DNA of 11,189 bases from Gammaproteobacteria bacterium (GCA_027076245.1 JALTKC010000478.1:1-11189), one strand, 5' to 3'. Positions 1-6,798 are shown, counted from the stretch's first letter. A program made the numbers and translations. Notes: generated by a model from the sequence alone, not told the origin.

Positions 1-206
1 AGGGACCCGGTGTGCCGGATGCAGAAAAAGAACTGATTTTTGATAAGTTTAATCAGTCCAGCCGTACCCGAACCGGAGCAGGCGGAACCGGCCTGGGACT
101 GGCTATCTGTGCCCAGATTATAGACGCTCATAAGGGACAGATCTGGGTTGAAGATACGGAGTCTGAGGGTGCAGCATTTAATGTTATACTGCCGGCAGAA
201 GTCTGA
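1..206 (+). CDS. Sensor histidine kinase, C-terminal ATPase fragment (5' end outside window)
   Basis: This is the last 68 codons of a histidine kinase, read in the frame beginning at base 3. It carries the end of the HATPase_c domain: a GPGVP segment (G1 box, normally D-x-G-x-G-I/V-P), then IFDKFNQ (F-box-like), then GGTGLGLAI (G2 box), followed by the usual C-terminal strands ending GAAFNVILPAEV. These boxes bind ATP and close the lid over it for autophosphorylation of the dimerisation-domain histidine, which lies upstream of the window. The sensor domains are not visible, so the signal cannot be inferred. A GTG at 12 is internal to the G1 box and is not a real start. The stop (204-206) lies 3 nt before a long inverted repeat that probably ends the transcript. 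The next gene is soxY, but nothing visible shows that the kinase regulates it. Confidence 0.9.
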   Translation, partial: GPGVPDAEKELIFDKFNQSSRTRTGAGGTGLGLAICAQIIDAHKGQIWVEDTESEGAAFNVILPAEV

Positions 207-209
207 GCA

Positions 210-271
210 GGCCAGATAAAAGGCAGGTTGCAATTTGCACAGTCAATTTGCAATCTGCCTTTTATCTGGCC
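210..271. terminator. Long near-perfect inverted repeat after the kinase gene, probable terminator
   Basis: Two 28-nt arms (210-237 and 244-271) pair around the 6-nt loop CACAGT. Only two positions fail Watson-Crick pairing: one is a G-U wobble and the other a T-T mismatch. The outer arm reads GGCCAGATAAAAGGCAG and its complement closes the element. Inside the stem an A-tract (AAAAGGCAG) on the left is matched by CTGCCTTTT on the right, so the inner stem followed by TTTT could act as a Rho-independent terminator, and symmetrically in the other direction. There is no T-tract after the full stem. The stem is unusually long for a terminator, so a small palindromic repeat family is an alternative. 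Confidence 0.6.
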
Positions 272-275
272 AGTC

Positions 276-293
276 CATGCTTATCTGAGCATG
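276..293. other. Small hairpin in the soxY upstream region
   Basis: CATGCT and AGCATG form a 6-bp perfect stem around the 6-nt loop TATCTG, just after the long inverted repeat and about 110 bp before soxY. It could be an operator half-site pair or part of the termination region. The stretch from here to soxY is AT-rich. TATAGA at 355-360 is a possible -10 box, but the nearest -35-like hexamer (TTGGCA, 328-333) is 21 bp away, so no promoter is called with confidence. Confidence 0.3.
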
Positions 294-405
294 TTGTATC
301 TTATTGATATTCATCGTTATTTGTTAATTGGCATAGTCAATGCAGTATTGTGCGTATAGATAACTATGTACAACAAAAAACAACCAACAAAGGAAGGAAT
401 AAAAG

Positions 406-870
406 ATGCAACGTAGACATTTCCTGAAAAACACTATGGCAACAGGTGCTATTGCTCTGGCCGCTTCAAGTGGTCTGTTAGTTCCTGGCAGCGTGTTAGC
501 CGCATGGAACAAAAAAGCGTTTAATGCTAAAGACGTACAGTCTGCATTAAAAGGGGCTATCGGTACTGAACTGACTGAAGCCAGTGACAAGATTAAAATT
601 AAGGCACCTCAGATTGCGGAAAACGGTGCTGTGGTTCCCATTACTGTCAGCACTACTTTAAGCAATGTTAAGTCTATTACCATTCTGTCTGAAAAGAACG
701 GCACTCCACTGATTGCCAAGTTTAACCTGAAAGGTAAAGCTGAAGCATTTATTTCCACTCGTATCAAAATGGGCAAAACTTCCAATATTATCGCAGTTTG
801 CGAATCCGGCGGTAAATTCTACAGCGCCAGAAAAGAAGTTAAAGTCACAATCGGTGGTTGCGGCGGTTAA
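406..870 (+). CDS. soxY: Sulfur-oxidation carrier protein SoxY
   Basis: SoxY is the periplasmic carrier subunit of the Sox system. In a complex with SoxZ it holds thiosulfate-derived sulfur covalently on a C-terminal cysteine while SoxXA, SoxB and SoxCD act on it. The protein has 154 residues, typical of the family. It starts with a twin-arginine signal (RRHFLK at 3-8, hydrophobic stretch 13-31, likely cleavage after LAA near 33), fitting Tat export of the folded SoxYZ complex. The mature part is the immunoglobulin-like SoxY domain and ends in VTIGGCGG, with the carrier Cys at 152. A second cysteine is present at 132 (AVCESGG). The ATG at 406 has a strong purine-rich ribosome site (AAGGAAGGA) about 8 nt upstream. 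soxZ follows after 109 bp. No soxA, soxB, soxX or soxCD gene is in the window. Confidence 0.96.
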   Translation: MQRRHFLKNTMATGAIALAASSGLLVPGSVLAAWNKKAFNAKDVQSALKGAIGTELTEASDKIKIKAPQIAENGAVVPITVSTTLSNVKSITILSEKNGTPLIAKFNLKGKAEAFISTRIKMGKTSNIIAVCESGGKFYSARKEVKVTIGGCGG

Positions 871-923
871 TCAATAACCTCTAACTCGATTTGATAATTG
901 ATATAACTAATACGTTAAGAGAA

Positions 924-947
924 AACCGGGCAGTGAATTAACCGGTT
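924..947. other. Intercistronic hairpin between soxY and soxZ
   Basis: AACCGG (924-929) and CCGGTT (942-947) can pair as a 6-bp stem with a 12-nt loop. The right arm is also part of a perfect 10-bp palindrome, TAACCGGTTA (939-948). It lies in the unusually roomy 109-bp soxY-soxZ gap and is not followed by a T-tract, so it is not an obvious terminator. It could stabilise the upstream mRNA or be a protein site. Confidence 0.3.
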
Positions 948-979
948 ACTCTAAACCAAATACGAACAGGAAAAGAATA

Positions 980-1297
980 ATGGCTAAAAGCTCAATTAAA
1001 ATTCGCGCAAAAGCGAAAAATGGCGTGGTTACAGTTAAAGCACTGATCAGTCATAAAATGGAAACCGGCTTACGTAAAGATAAAAAGACAGGTAAAGTAA
1101 TTCCTGCTCATTTTATTGAAGAAGTCGTTTGTGAACACAATGGCGCACCCGTACTGGAAGCCGAATGGGGTGTTGCTATCTCCAAAAACCCATACCTGTC
1201 TTTTAAATTTAAAGGCGGTAAGGCGGGTGATAGCGTTAAACTGTCCTGGAAAGACAATACAGGCAAGAGCGATTCACTGGAAACTAAAGTTAAGTAA
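980..1297 (+). CDS. soxZ: Sulfur-oxidation protein SoxZ
   Basis: SoxZ is the partner of SoxY. The two form a heterodimer in the periplasm in which SoxZ supports the swinging C-terminal arm of SoxY and gives the Sox enzymes a common docking surface. This protein has 105 residues, the normal size, and no signal peptide, as expected because SoxZ is exported together with the Tat-targeted SoxY. Family features visible are the N-terminal strand SSIKIRAKAKNGVVTVKALI, the H-x-M-ETGLRKD segment (25-34), the IPAHFIEEV motif (41-49) and the C-terminal LSFKFKGGKAGDSVKLSWKDN strands. A single cysteine is at 51. The start at 980 has AGGA about 9 nt upstream. The gene is followed by a hairpin and then a strong terminator, so soxYZ appears to be a self-contained two-gene unit here. 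Confidence 0.96.
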   Translation: MAKSSIKIRAKAKNGVVTVKALISHKMETGLRKDKKTGKVIPAHFIEEVVCEHNGAPVLEAEWGVAISKNPYLSFKFKGGKAGDSVKLSWKDNTGKSDSLETKVK

Positions 1298-1319
1298 CTA
1301 AAGTTTCAGTAAAAGAAAT

Positions 1320-1360
1320 TTACCAACGAACGATAATCCCCCCCCATCATGAGTTGGTAA
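1320..1360. other. Hairpin with oligo-C loop downstream of soxZ
   Basis: TTACCAAC (1320-1327) pairs perfectly with GTTGGTAA (1353-1360), enclosing a 25-nt loop that contains a run of eight C (1338-1345). It sits directly between the soxZ stop and the Rho-independent terminator. It may contribute to 3'-end stability of the soxYZ mRNA. The C8 run is also a place where a base-count error or slippage could occur, though it is non-coding. Confidence 0.4.
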
Positions 1361-1365
1361 TGCCG

Positions 1366-1400
1366 GGCGCAACAGGATAAAACCTGCGGCGCCTTTTTTT
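1366..1400 (+). terminator. Rho-independent terminator of soxYZ
   Basis: GGCGC (1366-1370) pairs with GCGCC (1389-1393), and CAGG pairs with CCTG inside it, with a two-base internal mismatch and an ATAAAA loop. Seven T follow at once (1394-1400). This is a textbook terminator for the + strand. On the - strand the hairpin lies just past the stop of the small gene at 1399-1596 but is not followed by T, so it would not be a typical terminator in that direction. Confidence 0.85.
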
Positions 1401-1596
1401 ATACCTTTTCCAGTGTATGCCAGTGCCTTTCGGCAGCCTTTAATAATTCTGCTTTTTTTGTATCTCCTTCCTGCATCAGTTTTTCAGCTTCTTCCTTCCA
1501 GCTTGAGGGGGTTTCGATATCCAGTATATGTTCTTCAACCAGCTGGAACAGTTCTTCCTCGGTTCTGGCATTGTTAATCTGTTCAAGAATGGATAT
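1399..1596 (-). CDS. Small helical protein, 65 codons, apparent non-canonical ATA start
   Basis: The - strand holds an open frame from an upstream in-frame TAA to a TAA at 1399-1401 with no ATG, GTG or TTG near its beginning. A perfect AAGGAG (complement of 1603-1608) stands 6 nt before ATA (complement of 1594-1596), exactly where a start codon should be; an ATT six bases later is the other candidate. The product is 65 residues, highly charged and probably two helices (about 2-27 and 32-65), with the recognisable segments ILEQINNARTEEELFQLVEE and SSWKEEAEKLMQEG. It has no signal peptide, cysteine or membrane segment. I do not recognise the family. The frame fills the gap between the soxZ terminator and the cyaY upstream region, and its codon use resembles its neighbours. 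Alternatives are a gene inactivated by ATG-to-ATA change, or a sequencing error in the start codon. Confidence 0.6.
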   Translation of the reverse strand: MSILEQINNARTEEELFQLVEEHILDIETPSSWKEEAEKLMQEGDTKKAELLKAAERHWHTLEKV

Positions 1597-1819
1597 AGGG
1601 GTCTCCTTAATCTTTTAGTTAATCATACCACTGTATTAATGCATGAGGTATCTGAAAAAGGGGATAAAAGGGGGTTGATTCAAACAAATATCAATAAATT
1701 CTAATATTAATAGATATAAATCAAGATGTAAGGAGAATGCTATAGCCATAACTCAGCTCTCACGTTAAAATGATGCACATAATTTAAGCTCTATATTTTT
1801 TTCAGGGAACAGTTGCATT
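1597..1819. other. AT-rich intergenic region between the small gene and cyaY
   Basis: These 223 bases must hold the divergent promoters of the small - strand gene and of the cyaY operon. The first 12 bases contain the AAGGAG ribosome site of the small gene. The rest is AT-rich, with no recognisable RNA gene. AAGGAGAATG at 1730-1739 resembles a translation start but runs into TAG after one codon. CATAAT at 1778-1783 is a possible -10 element for cyaY but lacks a convincing -35. The lptM/yifL lipoprotein gene, which neighbours cyaY in enterobacteria, is not present. Confidence 0.4.
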
Positions 1820-2143
1820 ATGACAGAATCAGAATTTACCCAGCAGATTGATGAACTTATTATGTCGATTGAGGATGCACTGGATGAACTGGAGATGGAC
1901 ATTGATTATGAAAGTTCAGCCGGAATTCTGACGATTATACTGCCCAATAAATCACAGCTTATTATCAGCCGACAGATTGCTGCCATGCAGCTATGGCTGG
2001 CTGCTAAATCCGGTGGTTTTCACTTTAATTATGATCCTGAAAAAGGCTGGGTAGATGAACGCAGTGGTGAAGTCTTTATAGATGCTCTGAATCGTTGTCT
2101 GACAGAACAGGCAGATGAGCCGGTAGCACTTGAACTGGAATAG
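1820..2143 (+). CDS. cyaY: Frataxin homologue CyaY
   Basis: CyaY is the bacterial frataxin, a small cytosolic iron-binding protein that interacts with the cysteine desulfurase IscS and modulates Fe-S cluster assembly. The 107-residue product matches the usual length. The first helix carries the typical acidic ridge (E18, D19, D22, E23, E25, D27), followed by the beta-sheet strands GILTIILPNKSQLIISRQ (35-52) and QLWLAA, then the family's GGFHFNYD...GWVDERSGE segment (65-84) and the second helix. The ATG at 1820 has only a weak AGGGA 11 nt upstream. Its stop (TAG, 2141-2143) almost touches the next gene, so cyaY is probably cotranscribed with the cytochrome. In many gammaproteobacteria cyaY lies beside cyaA. 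Here cyaA is still nearby, but two secreted-protein genes lie between them and cyaA faces the other way. Confidence 0.93.
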   Translation: MTESEFTQQIDELIMSIEDALDELEMDIDYESSAGILTIILPNKSQLIISRQIAAMQLWLAAKSGGFHFNYDPEKGWVDERSGEVFIDALNRCLTEQADEPVALELE

Positions 2144-2148
2144 TGACT

Positions 2149-3246
2149 ATGAAAACCAGGTTTAATTGGATATTTTACAGGCTAAGTTTTTTACTGGGCA
2201 GTGTGCTGTTACTGACCGCTGGCGATGTTATGGCGGCAACGGACAATAGCGAGCAGGCCAGTCTGGCTAAGGGCAGCGAACTGTTCCAGACAAAATGCTC
2301 GGTCTGTCACGGCAGTGAAGGTTCCGGCGGTGTGGGTATGCCGCTGAACCTGGACGACTTTTTGAAAACTACCTCTGATAAATACCTGCAGCAGACCATT
2401 CGCCTTGGGCGCCCAGGTCGGGTTATGCCATCTTTTAGTGAATTGAGCGATGTACAGGTGCAGAGCCTGATTAAATATATTCGCAGCTGGAAACCAGAAA
2501 TTAAACCACCGGTATATGATCAGACCCATATTGCCGGTGATAAGGAACAGGGCAAACAGATTTTTAATGCCATCTGTATTAACTGTCACCGGGAAGAAGG
2601 TATCGGCGGCAAAGGTACCGGTGTGACCTTCTCCCGGCCCCGAGATGCCGAAATTATCGCACCGGCCATCGGTAACCCGGCTTTTCTGGCGTCGGCTTCG
2701 GATCAGATGATTAAGAAAATTATTATGACAGGCCGGGAATCCACCCCTATGATGGCAGCTACTTCTATGGGGCTGACCGAAAAAGATGTCGATAACGTTG
2801 TCACGTATTTACGTTCTTTGAGTAAGGAACTGCCGGAACATGGTCACGAACATAAACCTGATGCTGCTGTGCTGACTTATGAATCGTCCTATTCACTGGA
2901 AGAAACCATAGATAATATCAAGGCCGCAGCGATTGGTTATAATTTCCGTTATATTCGCGAGCAGACCCTTAACCGGGGGTTTGTAGAAAAGGATCAGGAA
3001 AATAAAAATCAGTACCTGGTGTACTTCTGTAATTTTAATTTTCTTAACCAGGCATTATCGGTTGATCCCCGAATCGGCATGTTTCTGCCATTTCGGGCAA
3101 CGATTATGAAAAAGGGGGATACGGTAATGGTGATGACGGTCAATCCCAACTACCTGTGTTCCCTGTTTAATAATGCGGAGCTAAGAGAAGGCTGCGAATT
3201 TATGTCTGAGAAATACGAAGCCATGCTTGAGGAAAGTACACTCTAA
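2149..3246 (+). CDS. Secreted dihaem cytochrome c fused to a C-terminal DUF302-like domain
   Basis: The 365-residue product starts with a Sec signal peptide (hydrophobic 11-26, likely cleavage after VMA near 29). Two class I cytochrome c modules follow: CSVCH at 50-54, with a likely axial Met at 93 (RVMPSF), and CINCH at 143-147, with candidate axial Met residues at 201, 202 or 207. After a His-rich linker (HGHEHKP, 231-237), residues about 244-360 resemble DUF302, including the VDPRIGMFLPF signature (305-315) and cysteines at 294, 337 and 349. It should act in the periplasm, or be membrane-anchored if the signal is not cleaved, as an electron-transfer protein; the substrate is unknown. The ATG at 2149 is preferred; a GTG at 2143 overlapping the cyaY stop (TAGTG) would add two residues. 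It lies 5 bp after cyaY and 45 bp before another DUF302-like gene. Confidence 0.85.
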   Translation: MKTRFNWIFYRLSFLLGSVLLLTAGDVMAATDNSEQASLAKGSELFQTKCSVCHGSEGSGGVGMPLNLDDFLKTTSDKYLQQTIRLGRPGRVMPSFSELSDVQVQSLIKYIRSWKPEIKPPVYDQTHIAGDKEQGKQIFNAICINCHREEGIGGKGTGVTFSRPRDAEIIAPAIGNPAFLASASDQMIKKIIMTGRESTPMMAATSMGLTEKDVDNVVTYLRSLSKELPEHGHEHKPDAAVLTYESSYSLEETIDNIKAAAIGYNFRYIREQTLNRGFVEKDQENKNQYLVYFCNFNFLNQALSVDPRIGMFLPFRATIMKKGDTVMVMTVNPNYLCSLFNNAELREGCEFMSEKYEAMLEESTL

Positions 3247-3291
3247 ACGTTTTTTTACTGAATCACTATTTGATTGATGCTGATGGATACC

Positions 3292-3774
3292 ATGAAAATA
3301 ACTAACCGACTCAGGCAATTAAGCCTGTCCACACTGCTCTTAGTGCTGTTTTTATGTTCTGCTGGTGCTTACGCTGAGCACCAGAAGCTCATTATGGGTC
3401 GTTCTGTGGACGCCTTTCCGGAAACCATGAGCGCCCTGCAGGAAGAAATAAAAAAAGCCGGCTATGTTGTGAGTTTTGTTCAGCGTGTGGATGTTGGTCT
3501 GACCGGTATGGGTTTTAAAACGGACAAGTATCGGGTGGTATTTTTCGGCAAGCCGGAAGAAATAAAGGCGCTGCCGGAACAATATCCTGAGCTGGTGCCT
3601 TACCTGCCCCTGGCCATTGCTATCTTTGCCGAAGAACAGGAAACCGTACTCACCGCTATGTCTCCCGACTTTCTTGGCCCAGCCTATCTAAAAGAACATC
3701 CAGAACTTAAAGTCATTTTTGAGCGCTGGAAAAAAGACATTGAAACCATTATTGAGGGTGTCTGTTACCAGTAG
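3292..3774 (+). CDS. Secreted DUF302-like protein
   Basis: The 160-residue product begins with a clear Sec signal peptide (charged MKITNRLRQ, hydrophobic 10-23, cleavage likely after AYA at 28). There is a Cys at 22 but no good lipobox, so lipoprotein processing is unlikely. The remainder has the DUF302-type layout: a MSALQEEIKKAGYVV helix, a strand YRVVFFGKPEE, then LVPYLPLAIAIFAEEQETVLTAMSPDFL (partner of the DPRIG...LPF region in the upstream protein), then a C-terminal helix ending in EGVCYQ with one mature cysteine. It looks like a diverged relative of the C-terminal domain of the preceding cytochrome, so the two may work together outside the cytoplasm. In-frame starts also exist at 3274 (TTG), 3277 and 3283. 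ATG 3292 gives the most typical signal peptide, but no start has a strong ribosome site. The family's biochemical function is not established. Confidence 0.75.
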   Translation: MKITNRLRQLSLSTLLLVLFLCSAGAYAEHQKLIMGRSVDAFPETMSALQEEIKKAGYVVSFVQRVDVGLTGMGFKTDKYRVVFFGKPEEIKALPEQYPELVPYLPLAIAIFAEEQETVLTAMSPDFLGPAYLKEHPELKVIFERWKKDIETIIEGVCYQ

Positions 3775-3795
3775 TTTCAACGGATTAATTTAGGT

Positions 3796-6700
3796 TTACA
3801 GGTTCTTGATGGCCTGATTGAGCCGGCGTTCAATTTCCTGTTTAAATTTGAGTAGTTGGGTGACCTGCAGGCCGTGGCTGCTTTCAGACTCACGCAGTTC
3901 CTGGGACAGGTCAATGTCGGTAATATAAATGGGATAGCGTTCATTACCCTGACGGGCCTGTACCACTTCTTCTGCGACTTTTTTATAAATATCCCTGCCA
4001 TATTCAAAAGAACTGAACTCTTTTTCATTGGCGTAAATCAGGTAGCGACGAGAACCGTCATCATTAATATCGGCAATCACCTGAATACGGAAAAAACGGG
4101 CAGGCATACTTTGCAGGCGGGAGAATTGTTCACTGAGTTTAAGCTGTCCCCCCTGTTTTTCAATTTCAAATACTTCCAGTTGCAGCTCTGCGGCCATATT
4201 ATCCAGCGATTCCATATCATCCAGAGCCACTGTACTGTCAAGCAGCAAATCATCTATTGATGGATCAGTATAAGTATTAAACTGGCTGCTGAAACTCAGT
4301 CGGCTGACCACTGAATCCAGAAATAAAATAAAGTGGTTCAGGTGGGTGTTGTTTTTTTCCATGGCTGTGGACTGATGATATAAACAGCCGCGCTCATCAA
4401 TAATATAAATATCCGTGGTTTTACGATGATGCTGGTAAAACAGCTGAACATGATGCTCCCGGTTCTGGGCATAAATAAGTTTTAATACCTTATGCTGGTT
4501 AAATTCACTGTCTATAACCAGGCGATGATAATGCGGCAGAGGGTAGGCCAGTTCCCTGAACAGCTCTCTGGTATCGGGTATCTTCTGGTATCGAGGGCCT
4601 TTTGGTTCCTGCCAGATAAGATAAAAACTTTCTTCAATGGTAAATAAAAAACGGGTGGAAAACGCATTTTTCCGACCATGAAAGCTGTCCAGGATCTCGT
4701 TAAACAATTGACTGATACGTCTGGAGATGGATTCGCCCCGTACTGAAGAAAAACAGCATACCCGGGTAGGTCGGGCTGGAACACGATTATTCAGTGCCGG
4801 TTCAGTGTCATGATTCCATTTCAGATACTGGCTGATGCATTCCAGTAAGCCGTTTTCATACTTAAAATGCTGGGTCATAATTTCCCGCCAGCTGGTCAGT
4901 AAGACTTGATCAATACTCAATAACAGGTTTTCATGCAGGGCACCGAAATTAAGTGCATCGGTCTGTCTGGAAGCAATCTGAGTGCCGGAGGGATGGTTAA
5001 ATAAAAAGGGATCCAGGCCGATATTGAGAAACAGGATATTTAAATCCAGTTGTGCCGGCTTGACCAGTTCGTCAGTACCGGCATAACCCGGCGAGGCACC
5101 AGGCCAGGTCTGCTCCAGAGTCTTCAGGATCTGCTTGATCTCGCGTACTGTTAAAATTTCTATGTCTTTATTGAGTACAAAATTCGTCCGGCTGTTAATA
5201 ACCCGGTTAAAATAGCCCCAGCACAACAGTTTGACCAGACTGGTGGATTTTTTGACCGGTGATGGAGATTTGTGATCCACCTGACTGAAAGCGCCGATAT
5301 ACATGGCCCAGCCGTCTGCTTCACTGATACTGTGTACGGCTTCATCCTGTATGACCGGATGCAGGGAAATATGGCTTTCCAGAAGATTTATTTCACTATC
5401 GTGATGAATAAGCTCAATTTTGCCGGCCTTTTTCTCAAAAGCGGCGTAGAGTTTCCGGCCAAGAATGTGCAGATCGCGTTTGCTGATGCGAACCGTCTGA
5501 TTCTGATAACGGAAAAAATCAGACAGTTTTCGGTAGCTGTAAGTCAGGGCATCAATAATGTTTTTGTGTTCCTGTTTAACTTCATCAATTTTCCACTGGG
5601 CACGGCGATCCAGAGACACCAGTTTGGTGTGTTTCCAGTGCCAGCTTTTGACCAGATTTAACATGATATTATGCCGCCATTCGTGGGCCGATGAATGTTT
5701 CAGATGAGTCAGGGATTCATTGACTTTCAGATACAGGCACTGGCGTGCCAGTTCCAGGCGGTTCATACTGTCTTCATGGCGCAGATGCTCAGTGATTTTT
5801 TCAAGCATCATAATATAAGGGTCCACCGTATCTACATTCAGCTCGGTACTGTTGGCAACGGAATCATAAACAGCCCGTTTAAAACGCATGCTGAGCAGAT
5901 CAATATCAGGATGTTCTCTGGCATAACACTCCATTAACAACAGTTTTAAAATGGATTTATAAGGCGAATCAATGCCCTTATAGATATGCCACAGGGTCGC
6001 GCCGTAAAATTCTTCTGCCGGAATGTTGTTAATGGCGCCAAAATTAAGATTGTCCTGTTCATTAATCAGGCGTTTGTGAGTGATGCTGCCGACATACTGA
6101 TCATACTGCTGTTCATATTCCGGCGGTACCAGCCACCAGAGGGGATAACGGCCAGCCAGTAAAATGGAGGTGCGGTAGAACTCTTCCAACAATAACAGGT
6201 GCTGAGTGGTGCCGCTGCTTTCTGTGGAGAGCTGATCAATTTTTCCCTCCCGGAACTGTGTGGTATTGATAAGAAAAAAATTCACCTCCAGCCTGAATTC
6301 ATTACACCACTGGGTAATACGTTCAGTTTTAAGCTGCAGTTCTTTTATTTCCAGAGCAGACAAATTTTCCCGATGACAGACCCAGACATCAAAGTCGCTT
6401 TTATCAGAATAAGCAATGGTGCCGGTACTGCCCATAAAATACAGGGCATAAATATCGTACTGGCGGTAGGCACGGCGTTTATATTCAAAAGATTTGGCCA
6501 GACGTCGGGCCTGACGAATGGTGTCCTTGTCAGGGTTGTAGCGCGGAATACCAGTGGGGCACTGGCTGGACACAAAGCCGGGCAGCAGGGGATGGTTAAT
6601 ATGAAATAATAAGGGCAGCAACTCTAAAAAGTCCAGTTGCCGGGTGGTCAGAGAGTCCTTGGTTCGATCCAGACGGATGCTGTTCAGGTGCAGGAACTTA

Positions 6701-6798
6701 CGCAGGATTTTTTTAAAATCGTACTTTTCCAGTTGAAACTCGGTTTGTGGAGCCTGAACCCGCCGTTCCGGTCTGGCTTTTTTACTGCTATGCGGCAT
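3796..6798 (-). CDS. cyaA: Class I adenylate cyclase CyaA
   Basis: CyaA makes cAMP from ATP in the cytoplasm and feeds CRP-type regulators. The class I catalytic core is plain: MGSTGTIAYSDKSDFDVWVC (about 122-141 from the ATG used here) holds the nucleotidyltransferase-fold GS motif and the two metal-binding aspartates (D135, D137). The second family signature, TLWHIYKGIDSPYK, is near 268-281. VNFFLINTTQFREG, TTQHLLLLEEFYRT and DPYIMMLEKITEHL also match the enterobacterial enzyme. The protein is about 1000 residues against roughly 850 in E. coli. The extra length is largely a C-terminal extension of about 150 residues, as in some other gammaproteobacteria. ATG at 6798 is chosen; an in-frame TTG at 6840 would add 14 residues. 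Neither has a clear ribosome site. The gene converges on the DUF302 gene with a 21-bp gap and no terminator hairpin between them. Confidence 0.93.
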   Translation of the reverse strand: MPHSSKKARPERRVQAPQTEFQLEKYDFKKILRKFLHLNSIRLDRTKDSLTTRQLDFLELLPLLFHINHPLLPGFVSSQCPTGIPRYNPDKDTIRQARRLAKSFEYKRRAYRQYDIYALYFMGSTGTIAYSDKSDFDVWVCHRENLSALEIKELQLKTERITQWCNEFRLEVNFFLINTTQFREGKIDQLSTESSGTTQHLLLLEEFYRTSILLAGRYPLWWLVPPEYEQQYDQYVGSITHKRLINEQDNLNFGAINNIPAEEFYGATLWHIYKGIDSPYKSILKLLLMECYAREHPDIDLLSMRFKRAVYDSVANSTELNVDTVDPYIMMLEKITEHLRHEDSMNRLELARQCLYLKVNESLTHLKHSSAHEWRHNIMLNLVKSWHWKHTKLVSLDRRAQWKIDEVKQEHKNIIDALTYSYRKLSDFFRYQNQTVRISKRDLHILGRKLYAAFEKKAGKIELIHHDSEINLLESHISLHPVIQDEAVHSISEADGWAMYIGAFSQVDHKSPSPVKKSTSLVKLLCWGYFNRVINSRTNFVLNKDIEILTVREIKQILKTLEQTWPGASPGYAGTDELVKPAQLDLNILFLNIGLDPFLFNHPSGTQIASRQTDALNFGALHENLLLSIDQVLLTSWREIMTQHFKYENGLLECISQYLKWNHDTEPALNNRVPARPTRVCCFSSVRGESISRRISQLFNEILDSFHGRKNAFSTRFLFTIEESFYLIWQEPKGPRYQKIPDTRELFRELAYPLPHYHRLVIDSEFNQHKVLKLIYAQNREHHVQLFYQHHRKTTDIYIIDERGCLYHQSTAMEKNNTHLNHFILFLDSVVSRLSFSSQFNTYTDPSIDDLLLDSTVALDDMESLDNMAAELQLEVFEIEKQGGQLKLSEQFSRLQSMPARFFRIQVIADINDDGSRRYLIYANEKEFSSFEYGRDIYKKVAEEVVQARQGNERYPIYITDIDLSQELRESESSHGLQVTQLLKFKQEIERRLNQAIKNL

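Noticed and set aside
324..590. 88-codon open frame on the - strand opposite soxY
   Set aside because: It is a shadow of soxY and its upstream region; soxY on the + strand has clear family motifs.
1730..1742. AAGGAG followed by ATG in the cyaY upstream region
   Set aside because: The ATG is only one base after the ribosome-site-like sequence and the frame ends at TAG after one codon.
3856..4260. 134-codon open frame on the + strand opposite the cyaA 3' end
   Set aside because: Antisense shadow of cyaA with no start signal; similar frames at 5272-5661 and 6199-6609 were rejected for the same reason.
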